This document shows positions 27,517 to 36,267 of a stretch of 64,000 nt of DNA, piece after piece. The notes beneath the pieces were generated by a model, which saw only the letters and a list, made by a program, of their open reading frames with translations, made no database searches and was not told the origin of the DNA. Both the position numbers and the translations under genes were made by a program. Within the stretch, counting starts at the first letter, position 1. The number at the start of each line of letters is the position of its first letter. The DNA is from Bacillus sp. cl95 (GTDB lineage Bacteria; Bacillota; Bacilli; Bacillales; Cytobacillaceae): contig NZ_FOYF01000003.1 of NCBI RefSeq assembly GCF_900115925.1, positions 504,721 through 568,720 of the forward strand, in the 5' to 3' direction.

Positions 27517-29742
27517 ATGGAACATTGGAGAGGCTTTAGAAGTGGAGTTTGGCAATCAGAGATTAACGTTCGAGATTTTATCCTTAAGAATTTTTCTCCA
27601 TATGAAGGAGACGATACTTTCCTAGTAGGCGCAACAGAAGCTACAAATCTACTTTGGGATCAAGTAATGGAATTAACTAAGCTTGAACGCGAAAATGGTG
27701 GAGTCTTAGATATGGATACTGAGACAGTATCCACGATTACTTCTCATGGACCTGGATATTTAAACGAAGATTTAGAAAAGGTTGTAGGTGTACAAACAGA
27801 TAAACCTTTCAATCGTTCACTTCAGCCATTTGGCGGGATCAGAATGGCGAAAGCGGCTTGTGAATCATATGGATTTACGATGAGCAGTGAAATTGAAAGA
27901 ATCTTCACCGACTTTAGAAAAACACACAATCAAGGCGTATTCGATGCTTACACAGAAGAAATGGCGTTAGCGCGTAAAGCGGGTATTATCACAGGTCTTC
28001 CAGATGCTTATGGCCGTGGTCGAATCATTGGTGACTACCGACGTGTTGCCCTATATGGCGTTGATTTCTTAATCGAACAAAAGAAAGCTGACTTAAAAAA
28101 TACGAGCAAAAAAATGACCGAAGATACAATGCGCCTACGGGAAGAAATCTCTGAACAAATCAGAGCACTTAAGGAACTGAAAGAGTTGGCTGTAAGCTAC
28201 GGGTTTGATATTTCTGCTCCTGCGAAAAACGCTAGAGAGGCATTCCAATGGCTCTACTTAGGTTATCTTGCTGCCATTAAGGAACAGAACGGCGCAGCAA
28301 TGAGTCTAGGCCGCGTTTCTACTTTCCTCGATATTTATATTGAGCGTGATCTTTCCGAAAACGTACTTACTGAAATCGAAGCCCAAGAACTTGTGGATCA
28401 CTTTGTCATGAAGCTCCGTTTAGTAAAATTTGCCCGCACACCTGATTACAATGAATTATTTAGTGGAGACCCTACATGGGTAACAGAATCTATTGGCGGA
28501 ATGGCTATGGACGGCCGCCCGCTTGTAACTAAAAACTCTTTCAGATTTCTGCATTCGCTAGATAACTTAGGACCAGCTCCAGAACCAAACTTGACGGTAC
28601 TTTGGTCTAGCAAGCTTCCAGAAAACTTCAAGAAATACTGTGCACACATGTCCATTAAGACAAGTTCAATACAGTATGAAAATGATGATATCATGCTTCC
28701 TGAATATGGAGATGATTATGGCATTGCTTGTTGCGTTTCCGCAATGGAAATTGGCAAGCAAATGCAATTCTTCGGAGCACGTGCAAACCTTGCAAAAGCA
28801 TTACTTTATGCTATTAACGGTGGTGTTGACGAAAAACTGAAGATCCAAGTGGGACCTGAGTTTGCTCCTATTACTTCCGATATTCTGGATTTTGAAGAAG
28901 TAATGAAGAAGTTCGATCAGATGATGGAATGGCTTGCGGAACTTTATATAAATACATTAAATATCATCCATTACATGCATGACAAATACAGTTATGAAAG
29001 AATCGAAATGGCTTTACATGATTCCGAAATACTTCGTACGATGGCAACTGGCATCGCGGGACTAAGTGTTGTTGCAGACTCATTAAGTGCAATCAAATTT
29101 GCAGAAGTAAAAGTAATCCGTGACGAAAATGGAATTGCCATTGACTTTGAAACTACAGGCGAATTCCCTAAATACGGTAATAATGACGACCGAGTCGATC
29201 TTATCGCAGTTGAATTAGTACAAAGATTTATGAAAAAATTACGTAAACATCAAACATACCGTAATTCCCTTCATACTATGTCTGTTCTAACGATCACTTC
29301 GAATGTCGTATATGGAAAGAAAACGGGAAACACACCTGATGGAAGACGTGCTGGCGAACCATTTGCCCCTGGCGCCAATCCGATGCATGGTCGTGATACA
29401 AAAGGTACTCTCGCTTCCCTTTCGTCTGTAGCGAAGCTTCCTTATCAATACTCTTTAGACGGGATATCAAATACGTTCTCCATCGTTCCAAATGCACTTG
29501 GAAAAGATGAAGAATCACGTTCTCGCAATCTCGTATCCATACTTGATGGTTATGCAATTAAATCAGGCCACCATTTGAATGTGAACGTCTTTAACAAAGA
29601 AACCTTGCTTGATGCAATGGATCACCCTGAGTTGTATCCACAATTGACCATTCGCGTTTCAGGCTATGCTGTTAACTTTATAAAATTAACAAGAGAACAA
29701 CAAATGGATGTCATCAATCGAACATTCCATGAATCCATGTAA
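27517..29742 (+). CDS. pflB: Pyruvate formate-lyase PflB
   Basis: A 741-residue glycyl-radical enzyme that splits pyruvate with CoA to acetyl-CoA and formate under anaerobic conditions. The adjacent active-site cysteines are in [11 protein letters not shown] (about 405-415). The glycyl-radical motif RVSGYAVNF lies about 26 residues from the C-terminus, as expected. Ribosome site GATGAGGTGG precedes the ATG. The Fnr promoter and the following pflA fix its anaerobic role. A hairpin lies between the two genes. Confidence 0.96.
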   Translation: MEHWRGFRSGVWQSEINVRDFILKNFSPYEGDDTFLVGATEATNLLWDQVMELTKLERENGGVLDMDTETVSTITSHGPGYLNEDLEKVVGVQTDKPFNRSLQPFGGIRMAKAACESYGFTMSSEIERIFTDFRKTHNQGVFDAYTEEMALARKAGIITGLPDAYGRGRIIGDYRRVALYGVDFLIEQKKADLKNTSKKMTEDTMRLREEISEQIRALKELKELAVSYGFDISAPAKNAREAFQWLYLGYLAAIKEQNGAAMSLGRVSTFLDIYIERDLSENVLTEIEAQELVDHFVMKLRLVKFARTPDYNELFSGDPTWVTESIGGMAMDGRPLVTKNSFRFLHSLDNLGPAPEPNLTVLWSSKLPENFKKYCAHMSIKTSSIQYENDDIMLPEYGDDYGIACCVSAMEIGKQMQFFGARANLAKALLYAINGGVDEKLKIQVGPEFAPITSDILDFEEVMKKFDQMMEWLAELYINTLNIIHYMHDKYSYERIEMALHDSEILRTMATGIAGLSVVADSLSAIKFAEVKVIRDENGIAIDFETTGEFPKYGNNDDRVDLIAVELVQRFMKKLRKHQTYRNSLHTMSVLTITSNVVYGKKTGNTPDGRRAGEPFAPGANPMHGRDTKGTLASLSSVAKLPYQYSLDGISNTFSIVPNALGKDEESRSRNLVSILDGYAIKSGHHLNVNVFNKETLLDAMDHPELYPQLTIRVSGYAVNFIKLTREQQMDVINRTFHESM

Positions 29743-29751
29743 CCATAGGGT

Positions 29752-29787
29752 GAGAGCTTCTCGCTTCTTATAAGAAGCTCTCTTTTT
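29752..29787 (+). terminator. Terminator-like hairpin between pflB and pflA
   Basis: GAGAGCTTC (29752-29760) pairs with GAAGCTCTC (29774-29782), followed by five T. It should partly stop transcription and lower pflA relative to pflB. Confidence 0.75.
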
Positions 29788-29808
29788 GAATTGAAGGGAG
29801 AAGTCAAC

Positions 29809-30555
29809 ATGAACGCAAACATACACTCTATAGAAACATTCGGTACCGTGGATGGACTTGGGATACGATATGTCCTTTTTACACAAGGATGTCTCCTCCG
29901 ATGTCAGTTCTGTCACAATGCGGATACGTGGGAAATTGGCAAAGGAAAGGTAATGAGTGTTTCTGACATTATGAACGATTTGCGTTCCTATCTTCCTTTT
30001 ATTGAAGCATCAGGAGGAGGGATTACAGTAAGTGGTGGAGAACCTTTATTGCAAATACCATTCCTCATTGAACTGTTTAAAGAATGTAAAAAAGCAGGCA
30101 TTCACACGACAATCGATTCTTCTGGCGGATGTTTTTCACATTCACCCCATTTCTTGGAGCAATTTGATGAACTTCTTCAATATACAGATTTGTTGTTAGT
30201 AGACCTGAAACATATCAATCGCAAAAAGCATATAAGACTTACCGGGATGGCAAATGAGCATATTCTTGAATTTGCCCGATATTTATCTAACAAACAGGTC
30301 CCAGTGTGGATCAGACATGTATTAGTCCCTACTGTAACCGATGATCAAGATGATTTACAAAAACTTGGAGAATTTATTGGAACCCTTAAGAATGTGCGAA
30401 AGATTGAAGTGTTGCCTTATCATAAGTTAGGAGTCTATAAATGGGAAACTCTTGGGCTCGAGTATCCACTAAAAGATATTGAACCTCCCACAGAAGAGAA
30501 TATAGAGCTTGCATATTCCCTCCTAACTAAGTCATGTAAAATTGTATCCGAATAA
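29809..30555 (+). CDS. pflA: Pyruvate formate-lyase activating enzyme PflA
   Basis: A 248-residue radical-SAM enzyme that installs the glycyl radical in PflB. The cluster motif CxxxCxxC is seen as CLLRCQFC (about 28-35), preceded by GIRYVLFTQG. The glycine-rich SAM site VSGGEPLLQ (about 74-82) follows. The ATG at 29809 is preferred over the TTG at 29791 because GAAGGGAGAAG lies just before it. It depends on read-through from pflB. Confidence 0.95.
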   Translation: MNANIHSIETFGTVDGLGIRYVLFTQGCLLRCQFCHNADTWEIGKGKVMSVSDIMNDLRSYLPFIEASGGGITVSGGEPLLQIPFLIELFKECKKAGIHTTIDSSGGCFSHSPHFLEQFDELLQYTDLLLVDLKHINRKKHIRLTGMANEHILEFARYLSNKQVPVWIRHVLVPTVTDDQDDLQKLGEFIGTLKNVRKIEVLPYHKLGVYKWETLGLEYPLKDIEPPTEENIELAYSLLTKSCKIVSE

Positions 30556-30601
30556 AAAGCAGACTTTTGAGATGATTAATCTTTTCTCAAAAGTCTGCTT
30601 T
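30556..30601. terminator. Terminator after pflA
   Basis: A 17-bp perfect stem (30556-30572 with 30585-30601) with a 12-nt loop lies between convergent pflA and the antiporter gene. Confidence 0.92.
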
Positions 30602-30605
30602 CTTC

Positions 30606-32195
30606 TTATTCCGCTTCTTTTTTCAGTATTACTATTTTATCATAAATCGATTCGAGCTCCTTATTTCCTGTCTCTTCCGAAATTAGATCTTCTGCTAATA
30701 AATTGCTAATGGCTTCGTGTTCCGCATGTAGTGCATGTAAATGCAGATGATTTCTTTGCTCTGCTTTTAACTGTGGCAATCTATCGAGAATCCTCGCCAT
30801 ATCATCTTCCGTTTTTGATTTCTCCATCTCGTATTCACTGATGAGATCTTTAGCTACTGGCTTACTAACAAAATGCTGTCCAGCCACCCTTTCTACTTCC
30901 ATTAATCCTTTTGAATATCTTTCATAACGAGCGAGCATTTCTTCGTATTCGATTTGTGACTCTGGTTTTGGATTTATTTTTAGAAACTTTATTAATGGTT
31001 TAACTGATAAACCTTGAACCAGCAATGAAAATAGCACAACACTGAATGCGAGAATTAATAAGTCTTCCCTGCCTGCAAAATTTCGTGGCAAACTTAAAAC
31101 CAATGCAATTGACAACGATCCTTTCAAACCACCCCAATTAATAATATGCCTCCAAGAGACAGGGAAATCCTTAGCAAAGTACAAACTCATATAGACGGCT
31201 ATACTTCTGGCAACAAGAACGATGATGATCGCAGCAAAAATGATTCCCCACTTATCCAAAACATTGATTCGAGTAATCTCAAGACCAACCATGAGAAACA
31301 CGATTGAATTACTTAATAATGCCGCAACATCCCAAAAATTATTGATATTGAGCTTTGTTGTAGGAGTCATTCCGATCTTATATCCGTAATTCCCCAAGAT
31401 AAGAGCTGCTGTTACAACGGCAATAACACCGGATGCATGAATACTTTCAGCCAATAAAAATGAACCATAAAAAAGAATGATACTAAAAATAATTTCCAAA
31501 GGATAATCATCGAAAAAGCTTGTCAAAAGAGAGAACACATAACCTAATGCTCCACCTACTATTAAACCTAATGTGATTACCTTAACAAATTCCCATAAAC
31601 CCATTCCAAATCCGATCCAGCCTGCATCCATATAAATCAGTAAATAAAAGGCGGAAATCTTGAAAAGGACGACAGCCAAGCCATCATTAAAGAGACTTTC
31701 CCCTTCAATCACAATGGCAAGTCTCTTTTGAACCCCTACACTTTTGAAAATGGAAAGAACACTCACTGGATCAGTCGCACTCATTAGTGCCGCGAATACA
31801 AACGCAACTGGGATTGATAATTCTAACAGAAAGTAACCAGAAAAACCGATAATGATAAAGGATAATAAGGTCGCACCAAATGCCAAAAACATGATGGGTT
31901 TTTGGTTTTCTCTCAGATGTGTAAAAGGCAACTTAAGTGCCGCTTCCCCTAACAGCGCAGGCAAGAACAATGTCACAATGACAAAATTAAAGACTTCTCC
32001 TTCAGTAATAAACCATTTTACTGGTTCTAAAATAGGAACGTTGAATAATCCTATTAATGCTCCAACGATTACGAGGGCAATAGGATATGGTTGTTTTACC
32101 TTCTTTGCTAGTGCTGTTACTCCAGCTGCCAGCATGATCAATATGAGAATCAATTCAAATATGTAATGTAAATCATACTCGTGCAAAGTCTTCAC
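30606..32195 (-). CDS. CPA1-family monovalent cation/proton antiporter
   Basis: A 529-residue antiporter with about twelve membrane spans (to residue 390) and a 130-residue soluble C-terminal tail rich in Glu and Lys. The transport core is marked by SATDPVSVL (about 139-147) and GESLFNDG (about 165-172), which carry the conserved acidic residues. It exchanges Na+ (or K+) for H+, in the NhaP/NhaK/YvgP group. The start is GTG at 32195 with a weak site; a TTG at 32186 has AGGTGA at better spacing and may be the real start. Confidence 0.88.
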   Translation of the reverse strand: MKTLHEYDLHYIFELILILIMLAAGVTALAKKVKQPYPIALVIVGALIGLFNVPILEPVKWFITEGEVFNFVIVTLFLPALLGEAALKLPFTHLRENQKPIMFLAFGATLLSFIIIGFSGYFLLELSIPVAFVFAALMSATDPVSVLSIFKSVGVQKRLAIVIEGESLFNDGLAVVLFKISAFYLLIYMDAGWIGFGMGLWEFVKVITLGLIVGGALGYVFSLLTSFFDDYPLEIIFSIILFYGSFLLAESIHASGVIAVVTAALILGNYGYKIGMTPTTKLNINNFWDVAALLSNSIVFLMVGLEITRINVLDKWGIIFAAIIIVLVARSIAVYMSLYFAKDFPVSWRHIINWGGLKGSLSIALVLSLPRNFAGREDLLILAFSVVLFSLLVQGLSVKPLIKFLKINPKPESQIEYEEMLARYERYSKGLMEVERVAGQHFVSKPVAKDLISEYEMEKSKTEDDMARILDRLPQLKAEQRNHLHLHALHAEHEAISNLLAEDLISEETGNKELESIYDKIVILKKEAE

Positions 32196-32406
32196 CTACC
32201 ATTCCCTTAAATTCAATAATAATATCTTAACCACTCACCTTTCTTAGCTTACCTTTCACTTTATTATTGCCTACTAAACATCAATCATATATTGGAAATT
32301 CGGCTATACGTTAATTCTATTGACAAAATCAGTTATTACCCCTTCTTTGCGATTATACAAATCTCAGCTTATAATGTAGGATATCGATAGAAAAGAGGTG
32401 AGTGAC

Positions 32407-32703
32407 ATGTTCGAGCTGATGATTGAATTAACGGATATCAATACAATGATGACGTTATATACTAGTTTATTACTTGGAATTTCGTTCAATTTTCTATTGA
32501 GATGGAGTTTAAGTGATTCTTTCATTGAATCATTCTCGGATCAATCCACGTCACTTATTCAGCCACCTCAATGTTATGAACAAAAGAACTTAACAACGGT
32601 TAACTTAATACTTCTTAGAATTATTAAATTTATCCGCAAAAAAATTAAAGTTTCACAGGACGACCCTGAGAGTGCTATTTCCTCCAAAGTTGTGTTTATC
32701 TAA
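32407..32703 (+). CDS. Small membrane-associated protein, unknown
   Basis: A 98-residue protein with one N-terminal hydrophobic helix (about 12-33, TMMTLYTSLLLGISFNFLLRW), a polar middle and a second, basic amphipathic stretch (VNLILLRIIKFIRKKIKV). I do not recognise it. AAAAGAGG lies 8 bases before the ATG at 32407. It ends 23 bp before the yidC gene, so the two are probably co-transcribed. Confidence 0.65.
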   Translation: MFELMIELTDINTMMTLYTSLLLGISFNFLLRWSLSDSFIESFSDQSTSLIQPPQCYEQKNLTTVNLILLRIIKFIRKKIKVSQDDPESAISSKVVFI

Positions 32704-32726
32704 CTACAAGATTTTTAGGAGGAAAT

Positions 32727-33509
32727 ATGAAAACAAAACGTTCACTATTCACAGGGGTTATCTTCTTTTTATTAAGTTCAATATTACTGACAGGATGTCA
32801 GTCTCAAGGCGGAAAAAGTGATGGATTTTTCCAACATTACATGGTTGATCCCTTTACATCCGCGATACATTTTGCAGCCACTTTATTCGGTGGCAACTAT
32901 GGGCTCGCAATTATCCTAATTACATTAATTATTCGATTGATTTTATTGCCTTTTATGTTGAAGCAATATAAAAATCAAATGTTAATGAAAGAAAAAATGA
33001 ATGTTTTAAAACCTGAAATGGATGATATTCAAAAGAAAATAAAAGCGGAAAAGGATCCTAAAAAACAACAAGAACTTCAGCAACAGATGATGGGCTTGTA
33101 TAAGAAGCATGGAGTAAATCCCCTTTCAATGGGTTGCCTTCCGCTACTTATTCAGATGCCGATCCTAACCGCATTCTATTATGCAATCCGAAATAATCAT
33201 GAAATTGCCACTCATAATTTTCTGTGGTTCAATCTTGGTCATTCCGATATCATCATAACCATCATTGCAGGTATCGTTTATTTTATGCAATTTAAAGTTT
33301 CACAATCTACCATGTCAGAACAACAGAAACAACAAATGAAATTTATGGGGCTTCTCTCACCCATTATGATTGTAATGTTCTCTTTCTCTGCACCAGCAGC
33401 GTTGCCTCTTTATTGGGCAGTCGGTGGAACCTTCCTCATCATTCAGTCTTGGCTTGGTCAAAAATTATACAAGCAGGCATTAAAAACGGAAAATGCACTA
33501 GAGGGTTGA
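32727..33509 (+). CDS. yidC: YidC/OxaA-family membrane protein insertase
   Basis: A 260-residue lipoprotein insertase. The signal peptide ends LLTGC (Cys about 24). Five transmembrane segments follow, with the conserved hydrophilic-groove region YGLAIILITLIIRLILLP (the arginine near residue 71) and a charged loop (90-120). It inserts small membrane proteins with or without SecYEG. It is not next to rpmH/rnpA as SpoIIIJ is, so it is probably the second paralogue (YqjG-like). Ribosome site TTAGGAGG. Confidence 0.9.
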   Translation: MKTKRSLFTGVIFFLLSSILLTGCQSQGGKSDGFFQHYMVDPFTSAIHFAATLFGGNYGLAIILITLIIRLILLPFMLKQYKNQMLMKEKMNVLKPEMDDIQKKIKAEKDPKKQQELQQQMMGLYKKHGVNPLSMGCLPLLIQMPILTAFYYAIRNNHEIATHNFLWFNLGHSDIIITIIAGIVYFMQFKVSQSTMSEQQKQQMKFMGLLSPIMIVMFSFSAPAALPLYWAVGGTFLIIQSWLGQKLYKQALKTENALEG

Positions 33510-33515
33510 CCAGTC

Positions 33516-33552
33516 AAAAAGCATCGGAAATCTTTTCCGATGCTTTTTATTT
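33516..33552. terminator. Terminator of yidC
   Basis: A 15-bp perfect stem (33516-33530 with 33534-33548) with a very short loop lies between yidC and the convergent crcB gene. Confidence 0.9.
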
Positions 33553-33906
33553 TCCTCTTCCCATTATTATTCCCATGTAAGCGAGAAGAAGGCCCCCACC
33601 ATAGCTCAAAATTAAGTATAAATAAAATAATTTCCCAAGTTCCTTCTTTTTAAGTTGGTAACCTTCTAATTGAAAAGTCGAAAACGTCGTAAATGCTCCC
33701 ATAAAACCAATACCAAAAAGTGAATATAGTAACCCTTCTGTACGTATCCCTACTAAGATTCCAAGCAGAAAAGATCCTAATAAATTTATTAATAGTGTTC
33801 CTACGGGAAAAGCTGATGGCTTTTTCTTTTTAACGTAAGAGCTAAGCGTAAAGCGACTAACAGCTCCTAAGAATCCTCCAATTGAAATCATGGCTAAATT
33901 CATCAT
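33547..33906 (-). CDS. crcB: Fluoride channel FluC/CrcB, second subunit gene
   Basis: A 119-residue, four-helix fluoride exporter subunit. It has the opening GGFLGAVSRFTLS (about 9-21), the pore asparagine motif GTLLINLLGSFLLG (about 37-50) and GFMGAFTTFSTFQLE (about 72-86) with the conserved phenylalanines. Channels are antiparallel dimers; paired genes like this one form heterodimers. The ATG overlaps the stop of the upstream crcB by 4 bp, so expression is coupled. Confidence 0.92.
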   Translation of the reverse strand: MMNLAMISIGGFLGAVSRFTLSSYVKKKKPSAFPVGTLLINLLGSFLLGILVGIRTEGLLYSLFGIGFMGAFTTFSTFQLEGYQLKKKELGKLFYLYLILSYGGGLLLAYMGIIMGRGK

Positions 33907-34304
33907 GGAATGAATTCCTCCGCTCGCTTATTCTTAAGATAATACCCAAGTTTTTGACCTACACTTACTAATAATAAACCACCGATAGAACTGATCAGAA
34001 AGTATGTAAGTGCGTAAATGAGATGACCATTTTCAATTAGCTTCACCATTTCAACACTAAATGTAGAAAAGGTTGTAAATGAACCAATGATCCCTGTTGT
34101 TATAGCTGTTTTCACACCATCAGTCCACTCGCTCAGAAACATAAAAAAGATTGTCAAAAAGCCGAGTAAAAAGGAACCTAGTAAATTTGCAGTCAATGTC
34201 CCGAATGGAAATTCACCTATCATCCACGAGGTGCAAAATACTGCCACTAAATATCTTAGTAAACTTCCAATAACCCCACCGATACCTACATACCAATACA
34301 CCAT
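33903..34304 (-). CDS. crcB: Fluoride channel FluC/CrcB, first subunit gene
   Basis: A 133-residue FluC partner with GGVIGSLLRYLV near the start, FGTLTANLLGSFLLG (the pore asparagine) and GIIGSFTTFSTFSVE. The frame is open back to 34361, but the ATG at 34304 is chosen because GGAGTG lies before it and MVYWYVGIGG matches family starts. I see no fluoride riboswitch in front; instead copy B of the dispersed element ends 68 bp upstream. Confidence 0.9.
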   Translation of the reverse strand: MVYWYVGIGGVIGSLLRYLVAVFCTSWMIGEFPFGTLTANLLGSFLLGFLTIFFMFLSEWTDGVKTAITTGIIGSFTTFSTFSVEMVKLIENGHLIYALTYFLISSIGGLLLVSVGQKLGYYLKNKRAEEFIP

Positions 34305-34372
34305 TTCTAACACTCCGTTAATCTTCAATGTCTTTAGGTAACTTGTTCTAATTGTTCCCATCTTTAAATCAA

Positions 34373-34547
34373 AGGCTGTTTCGCATGGATTGTTTTTATA
34401 GGAATGCTATTCTCATCCCGAATTCTTTATGGCTTCGGGGCTTTTTTCTAGAAGTTCCTGACACAAGAACTTATAAACATTCGTAAAAATCCAGAAGCCG
34501 ATTTTTACTTTGGCGTTCGAAAACAACAAAGTTTACGAAAAAAGCCT
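34373..34547 (-). repeat. Dispersed structured element, full copy B
   Basis: A 175-bp copy whose minus strand starts AGGCTTTTTTCGTAAACTTTG and ends GCGAAACAGCCT. It shares with copy D the hairpin arms GTAAAAATC/GATTTTTAC and the string GCCCCGAAGCC. The first stem GGCTTTTTTCG pairs with an internal AGAAAAAAGCC. It lies directly upstream of the crcB pair. Confidence 0.85.
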
Positions 34548-34549
34548 AA

Positions 34550-34584
34550 TCAAAACAAAAACTGCCAGTCTTTACTGACAGTTT
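34550..34584 (-). terminator. Terminator of the DUF6501-like gene
   Basis: An 11-bp stem with one mismatch (34559-34569 with 34574-34584) is followed on the minus strand by TTTTTGTTTTG, 13 bp past the gene stop. Confidence 0.8.
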
Positions 34585-34596
34585 CTGCATTACAAA

Positions 34597-34800
34597 TTAA
34601 GCATCTTGAAAATAGTCTTTATAATAGCCGCCGATTTTACCTGAGTTGTCGATGATAAAATAGAACTCTTCTGTTTCATTTTTCACATCATACAATTGCC
34701 CAGCAGTAAGAACACGGTTAACGATATATTTCGTTGCATCTGTATGGATGCACTTTACTTTTTTTACAGTTTCCCGTTCTTCCCAAATCTTATGAATCAT
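34597..34800 (-). CDS. DUF6501-like small protein
   Basis: A 67-residue soluble protein starting MIHKIWEERETVKKVKC, with VLTAGQLYDVKNETEEFYFIID and ending GGYYKDYFQDA. It looks like the small beta-rich DUF6501 family of Bacillus, function unknown. The ribosome site AAGGAGTGA is good. It is a single gene with its own terminator. Confidence 0.65.
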   Translation of the reverse strand: MIHKIWEERETVKKVKCIHTDATKYIVNRVLTAGQLYDVKNETEEFYFIIDNSGKIGGYYKDYFQDA

Positions 34801-34831
34801 TACGAGTCACTCCTTCTTCTCATACCTTATC

Positions 34832-35083
34832 CTAGTATATAGAAAATAAGTGCTCATCTGCAACCATATTTAAGTGCTGATTCTTAAAAACTTGGAGCAT
34901 TGTTCTCTTCTTCAGGTCTTGTATCTTCTCTTTTTCAAACGTTAATATTTCTTCCGTCAGGACATTTTTCAGTGTTACATAAGTAACATCACAAATGGTA
35001 TCCATGCGAACAAATTGTAAGTTTTCATAGTTTTCATCGTCATAGGCAAGTTCATAAAGGCCATTATCATAAAGTATATTCAT
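34832..35083 (-). CDS. Small acidic protein, unknown
   Basis: An 83-residue acidic protein starting MNILYDNGLYELAYDDENYENL, without cysteine or membrane span. The middle (DVTYVTLKNVLTEEILTFEKEKIQDLKK) suggests beta strands then a charged helix. I do not recognise it. AGAGGG precedes the ATG; it ends 31 bp before the DUF6501-like gene and may share its transcript. Confidence 0.6.
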   Translation of the reverse strand: MNILYDNGLYELAYDDENYENLQFVRMDTICDVTYVTLKNVLTEEILTFEKEKIQDLKKRTMLQVFKNQHLNMVADEHLFSIY

Positions 35084-35175
35084 TCAGTAAACCCTCTTTC
35101 TTAGATGATGGCACTATTTATATACCACGATAGGTGCTTGTTTCAAACATCACCTAGAAAGGTTTAAAAATGAAT

Positions 35176-36222
35176 TTAACGCGGTCTGGCAACAATGCCA
35201 TTGTGTACCTTAATAAACCCATGTCTCAAGATTTCGAATCCACCTTCATAAACGTAAAGTCCCATTTGACGAATGTCCATCAACTCACGATACGTATGGT
35301 TCATGACATCTGCCATGATCGAGTAAAAGAGACGAGATTTCAATTGGTGCCTAGGAGTTGTCATGATGACATATCCTCCTTCCTTAAGGAAGCGTCGATG
35401 CCAATCCATGACTTCATGCTTATATTCGTCAGGGAAATGTTCAAGAAGACCAACACTGATGACAATGTCAAATTCTTTTCCAAAAGAAAGATTTCTAATA
35501 TCATCTACAACATAATGGATATTCATTTGGTCTTTATACCATACTGTTGGGCTTCCACTGGCACGACTGACACCCAAGAAAGGATAACTCTCTGGAAAAT
35601 CACCGAAACGGTCGGTTTTACAGAACTCATCATAGTCCACCATAACGACCTCGCCGCCAGGATACATAGCTGAAAGTTGCATGGCTTCGTATCCTTCTGC
35701 TGCTCCAAGAAACAAGATTCTGGGCTTTTCTACATCTAAACCTTGGAACAGAGCTCGTTTTCCTCTTGGATCCCACACACCATCCTCGATACGATGCGCA
35801 TAATTCCATAAGGACAACCTCATAGTCTCACCAAGCGCTTCTTTTACTTCTTTAAAATGAAATTGAGAGAGATGTTTTTTCATACGCTGTTTTGTTTCAA
35901 TTGTTTTTGCAGGTACATCCATGACAAACCATTCATGAAATGAACGATTAAAGAACTCCCAAGAGGTTTTTACTGACATTTCCCCATTCGTTTGCTCCCA
36001 TTCCTTTTTCGATTTAGCGACTGACTTAACTTCGTATGGTTTACCGATATCCTTCCAAGTCAATTGCGACCAATCATAAACAAGTTTCGCATTTATGAAT
36101 TGATCTAATCCATTAGAAGTGGGGTTCCTTAAGTCGACCCTATAACTTGGTGTCAACTCTGTTTTTTCAAAATCGTGATGTGAATACGGACGTGTTTCCA
36201 ATGCCGCTGCTGTATCGCACAT
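35176..36222 (-). CDS. Class I SAM-dependent methyltransferase
   Basis: A 348-residue enzyme with a long N-terminal region (about 1-165) of unknown fold and a C-terminal Rossmann methyltransferase domain. The SAM site is ILFLGAAEGYEA (about 170-181), followed by EVVMVDYDEF (acidic motif II) and FDIVISVGLLEHFPDEYK (motif IV). The substrate is unknown. The ATG at 36222 is preferred because GGAGAGGGTG lies just upstream inside the longer frame (to 36240). It follows the acyl-CoA synthetase gene by 45 bp, suggesting a shared pathway. Confidence 0.78.
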   Translation of the reverse strand: MCDTAAALETRPYSHHDFEKTELTPSYRVDLRNPTSNGLDQFINAKLVYDWSQLTWKDIGKPYEVKSVAKSKKEWEQTNGEMSVKTSWEFFNRSFHEWFVMDVPAKTIETKQRMKKHLSQFHFKEVKEALGETMRLSLWNYAHRIEDGVWDPRGKRALFQGLDVEKPRILFLGAAEGYEAMQLSAMYPGGEVVMVDYDEFCKTDRFGDFPESYPFLGVSRASGSPTVWYKDQMNIHYVVDDIRNLSFGKEFDIVISVGLLEHFPDEYKHEVMDWHRRFLKEGGYVIMTTPRHQLKSRLFYSIMADVMNHTYRELMDIRQMGLYVYEGGFEILRHGFIKVHNGIVARPR

Positions 36223-36267
36223 GTTCAACACCCTCTCCAAGCTTACTCGTGGACATAAACAAAAGTA

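Noticed and set aside
34305-34372. Fluoride riboswitch before the crcB pair
   Set aside because: The short leader lacks a recognisable fluoride motif; the dispersed element starts just beyond it.
35170-35673. 167-codon plus-strand open frame
   Set aside because: Lies wholly inside and antisense to the methyltransferase gene, whose motifs are clear.
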